A program made the translations under genes and the position numbers. Under the pieces are notes generated by a model, which saw only the letters and a list, made by a program, of their open reading frames with translations, was not told the DNA's origin and searched no databases. From an uncultured Collinsella sp. (lineage in GTDB: Bacteria > Actinomycetota > Coriobacteriia > Coriobacteriales > Coriobacteriaceae), in assembly GCA_934668875.1 (NCBI GenBank), contig CAKUON010000009.1, forward strand, positions 1 to 64,000: a stretch of 64,000 nucleotides of DNA, read 5' to 3'. Shown one piece after another: positions 62,131 through 64,000 of the stretch (positions are counted from its first letter, which is position 1; each line of letters opens with the position of its first letter).

Positions 62131-62903
62131 TGCACCCCGTCATCGACATCCGCAACGTGCACCGCATCTTTGAGAGCGAAGCCGGCTGCGCCCATATTCT
62201 GCACAACGTGAGCCTGGCGGTAAACCCCGGCGAATTCGTGGCCATCACCGGCCCTTCGGGCTCAGGCAAATCGACGCTCATGAACATCCTAGGCTGCCTG
62301 GACAAGCCGACGGCGGGCGACTATTACCTGCAGGGACTCAACGTAGCCGAGCTGGACGATGATGAGCTCACCGAAGTCCGCGCCCTGAGCATCGGGTTTG
62401 TGTTCCAGAGCTTTAACCTGCTGCCGCGCCTTTCGGTCATCGAAAACGTGATGCTGCCGCTGTCGTACACCAATGTGCCGCGTAGCCAACGCGAGATGCG
62501 CGCCGTCCACGCGTTGCAAGCCGTCACGCTGCCGGTCGACCACTGGGATCACCGTATCTCCGAGCTTTCGGGCGGACAAATGCAGAGGGTTGCCATCGCG
62601 CGCGCCCTCGTCAACGATCCGCCCATCATTCTGGCAGACGAACCGACGGGAAATCTGGACTCTGCCACCGGAGCGCTCGTGATGGAAACATTCCACAGGC
62701 TACAGGAGCGCGGCAAGACCATCGTGCTCATCACACACGACCCCGGCATCGCTGCCGAGGCCGACCGTGCCGTGACCATCCGCGACGGCCGAATCCACGA
62801 GGGCGCATACATCGCACATGCACCGCAGACCCTGCGTGGAGCCGTCGAGAGCCTGCCCACGATTTCCGCATCCGCCAACCCCACGAAAGGAGTGAAGGCA
62901 TGA
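62130..62903 (+). CDS. MacB-type ABC transporter ATPase
   Basis: This 257-residue ATPase of the LolD/MacB group has Walker A GPSGSGKST, signature LSGGQMQRVAIARAL, Walker B PIILADEPTGNLDS and His in LITHDPGIA. It couples to the adaptor and the permease that follow. Confidence 0.95.
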   Translation: MHPVIDIRNVHRIFESEAGCAHILHNVSLAVNPGEFVAITGPSGSGKSTLMNILGCLDKPTAGDYYLQGLNVAELDDDELTEVRALSIGFVFQSFNLLPRLSVIENVMLPLSYTNVPRSQREMRAVHALQAVTLPVDHWDHRISELSGGQMQRVAIARALVNDPPIILADEPTGNLDSATGALVMETFHRLQERGKTIVLITHDPGIAAEADRAVTIRDGRIHEGAYIAHAPQTLRGAVESLPTISASANPTKGVKA

Positions 62904-64000
62904 GTACGCGCGATCTTGTTCAAGAAGCCCTTCACTCGCTCGAGGCCAACAAGGGGCGCAGCCTGCTCACCATCCTGGGCATTGTTATCGGTATCGCCTC
63001 CGTCATCGCTATGACCTCACTTATCGGCGGTATCCAAAACAGCCTAGTCAACAGCCTGGGCCTCAATGCCGCACGTATGGTGCAGATTTATTCGTCACAG
63101 GAGCTCACCGAGTCGGACGTCGAGAAGCTCCGCAAGATGGTGCCGCAGATTGAGCAGATCGGCATCGTGGACAGCGCATATACCGAGTACAAGGCCGGTG
63201 ACAAAAGCTATACCGTCATGGCGCAGGGTGTCGATAGCGATATGCTCGACGCCGTAGGCGCCAGCAAGCTCGTCGCGGGGCGCGCCTATACCGACACTGA
63301 GTCTCAATCAGGCGCGCGCGTGGCGCTCATCAGCCGCGGCGGCGCCGACCAGCTGTACGGCAATGAACAGGACGCACTCGGCAAGACCATCAAAGTGTCG
63401 AACGGTGAGGTGCAGATTGTCGGCGTAATTGACGGCGGCAACGACTCCATGGGCTCGCTCACGCTGTATATGCCCCGCGAGACGATCTCAGGGCTCTTTG
63501 GCGACGAGAACCCCTCATTCCCCAGCGTAACGGCGCTCGCCGTTGAGGGAACGGACATGGACGAGCTCTGCAAAACGATTGAGTCCAAGGTGCGCGCGAT
63601 GAAGGGCATCTCGGAGGACGACGAATACGACAGCGTATCGGCGACCTCCATGAAAAGTGCCATCGATGCCCTCAATTCCTTTATGGGCGCGTTCTCGCTC
63701 ATCATGGGCGCCGTTGCCAGCATCTCGCTGCTCGTGGGCGGCATCGGCATCATGAACATGATGCTCACCAACGTGACCGAACGCATCCGCGAGATCGGCA
63801 TTCGCCGCGCACTGGGTGCGAGTAGACGCGATATCACCGCGCAGTTTTTGGCCGAGTCTTCGGCGCTGTGCGTCACCGGCGGCATTCTGGGTGTCGTGAT
63901 TGGCTATCTGCTGGCATGGGGCCTGGCGTTCTTTGCCGCAGGTTCTGGCGTTCTTGGCGAACTCGGCGCAACCGGACAGATCACGCCGAGCTTTTCGATC
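62900..64000 (+). CDS. MacB-type ABC transporter permease (partial)
   Basis: The frame starts at ATG 62900, overlapping the ATPase stop by 4 bp (ATGA), and runs off the window (about 367 residues seen). N-terminal SLEANKGRSLLTILGIVIGI forms the first membrane helix; a large extracytoplasmic MacB-PCD domain follows (about 50-255); then SFMGAFSLIMGAVASISLLV and NVTERIREIGIRRALGASRR, the FtsX-like coupling segment. The export substrate is unknown. Confidence 0.9.
   Translation, partial: MSTRDLVQEALHSLEANKGRSLLTILGIVIGIASVIAMTSLIGGIQNSLVNSLGLNAARMVQIYSSQELTESDVEKLRKMVPQIEQIGIVDSAYTEYKAGDKSYTVMAQGVDSDMLDAVGASKLVAGRAYTDTESQSGARVALISRGGADQLYGNEQDALGKTIKVSNGEVQIVGVIDGGNDSMGSLTLYMPRETISGLFGDENPSFPSVTALAVEGTDMDELCKTIESKVRAMKGISEDDEYDSVSATSMKSAIDALNSFMGAFSLIMGAVASISLLVGGIGIMNMMLTNVTERIREIGIRRALGASRRDITAQFLAESSALCVTGGILGVVIGYLLAWGLAFFAAGSGVLGELGATGQITPSFSI

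Overview
The window looks like the chromosome of a high-GC Coriobacteriia gut bacterium, most likely Collinsella. This is inferred from GC-rich core genes with strong CDS codon bias, a GlgC/GlgD glycogen locus, LPKTG-anchored surface proteins and mosaic AT-rich accessory blocks; no rRNA or marker phylogeny was available. No CRISPR array or complete insertion sequence was seen.

Layout. (1) 1-4463: the integrase-proximal end of an integrated mobile element that continues off the left edge. It has a winged-helix replication-type protein whose gene holds an in-frame 15/18-bp repeat array, a MuF_C-like protein, an excisionase-like protein, two divergent XRE regulators with palindromic operators, and a tyrosine integrase. 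It abuts a CAU-anticodon tRNA gene, the probable attachment site. (2) 4.5-19.6 kb: an accessory, defence-like island, partly very AT-rich. It holds an AbiEi/DUF559-like protein, a DUF3825 protein, an RloA/RloB (AbiL-like) pair, an FRG-domain protein, two near-identical LPKTG surface proteins flanking a YafQ/DinJ-type toxin-antitoxin module, an endonuclease/exonuclease/phosphatase (EEP) nuclease with an unknown partner, and a CBASS-like CD-NTase (AGS-C sensor) with a membrane protein. (3) 19.6-32.3 kb: a surface-polysaccharide operon on the minus strand, led by a LoaP/NusG-like antiterminator behind a long structured leader. It encodes an initiating sugar transferase, glycosyltransferases, Wzy, Wzx, LicD, an aminotransferase, a pyruvyl transferase, an FrhB-like Fe-S protein and a TagD-oxidoreductase fusion. 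One GT2 gene is decayed. Two identical tRNA-Ala(GGC) genes in the same orientation bracket the roughly 28 kb of regions 2 and 3. (4) 32.7-34.1 kb: thiamine pyrophosphokinase and a HAD phosphatase. (5) 34.4-47.5 kb: glycogen and maltodextrin metabolism, glgB-glgP-glgC-glgD-glgA, plus a giant GH13-GH77 fusion. GlgB and GlgA carry long histone-H1-like Lys/Ala/Thr tails. (6) 47.6-58.7 kb: housekeeping genes rsmB, fmt, def, priA, gltX, metK and L-serine dehydratase. (7) 58.8-64 kb: an L,D-transpeptidase and a MacA/MacB-type ABC efflux operon that runs off the right edge.

How the genes work together. GlgC (with GlgD) makes ADP-glucose, GlgA polymerises it, GlgB branches it, GlgP degrades it, and the GH13-GH77 fusion recycles maltodextrins. 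GGTAAAAC half-sites occur upstream of both glgB and the fusion and suggest a shared LacI-type regulator. In the polysaccharide operon the TagD fusion, aminotransferase and LicD could together make and transfer a CDP-activated amino-polyol substituent. The defence block combines cyclic-nucleotide signalling, ATPase/Toprim-type abortive infection and a toxin-antitoxin module.

A recurrent non-coding theme is long inverted repeats (arms 17-32 bp) at about eight intergenic sites. Their sequences differ but their architecture is similar. All assignments are from reading the sequence; no database search was possible.
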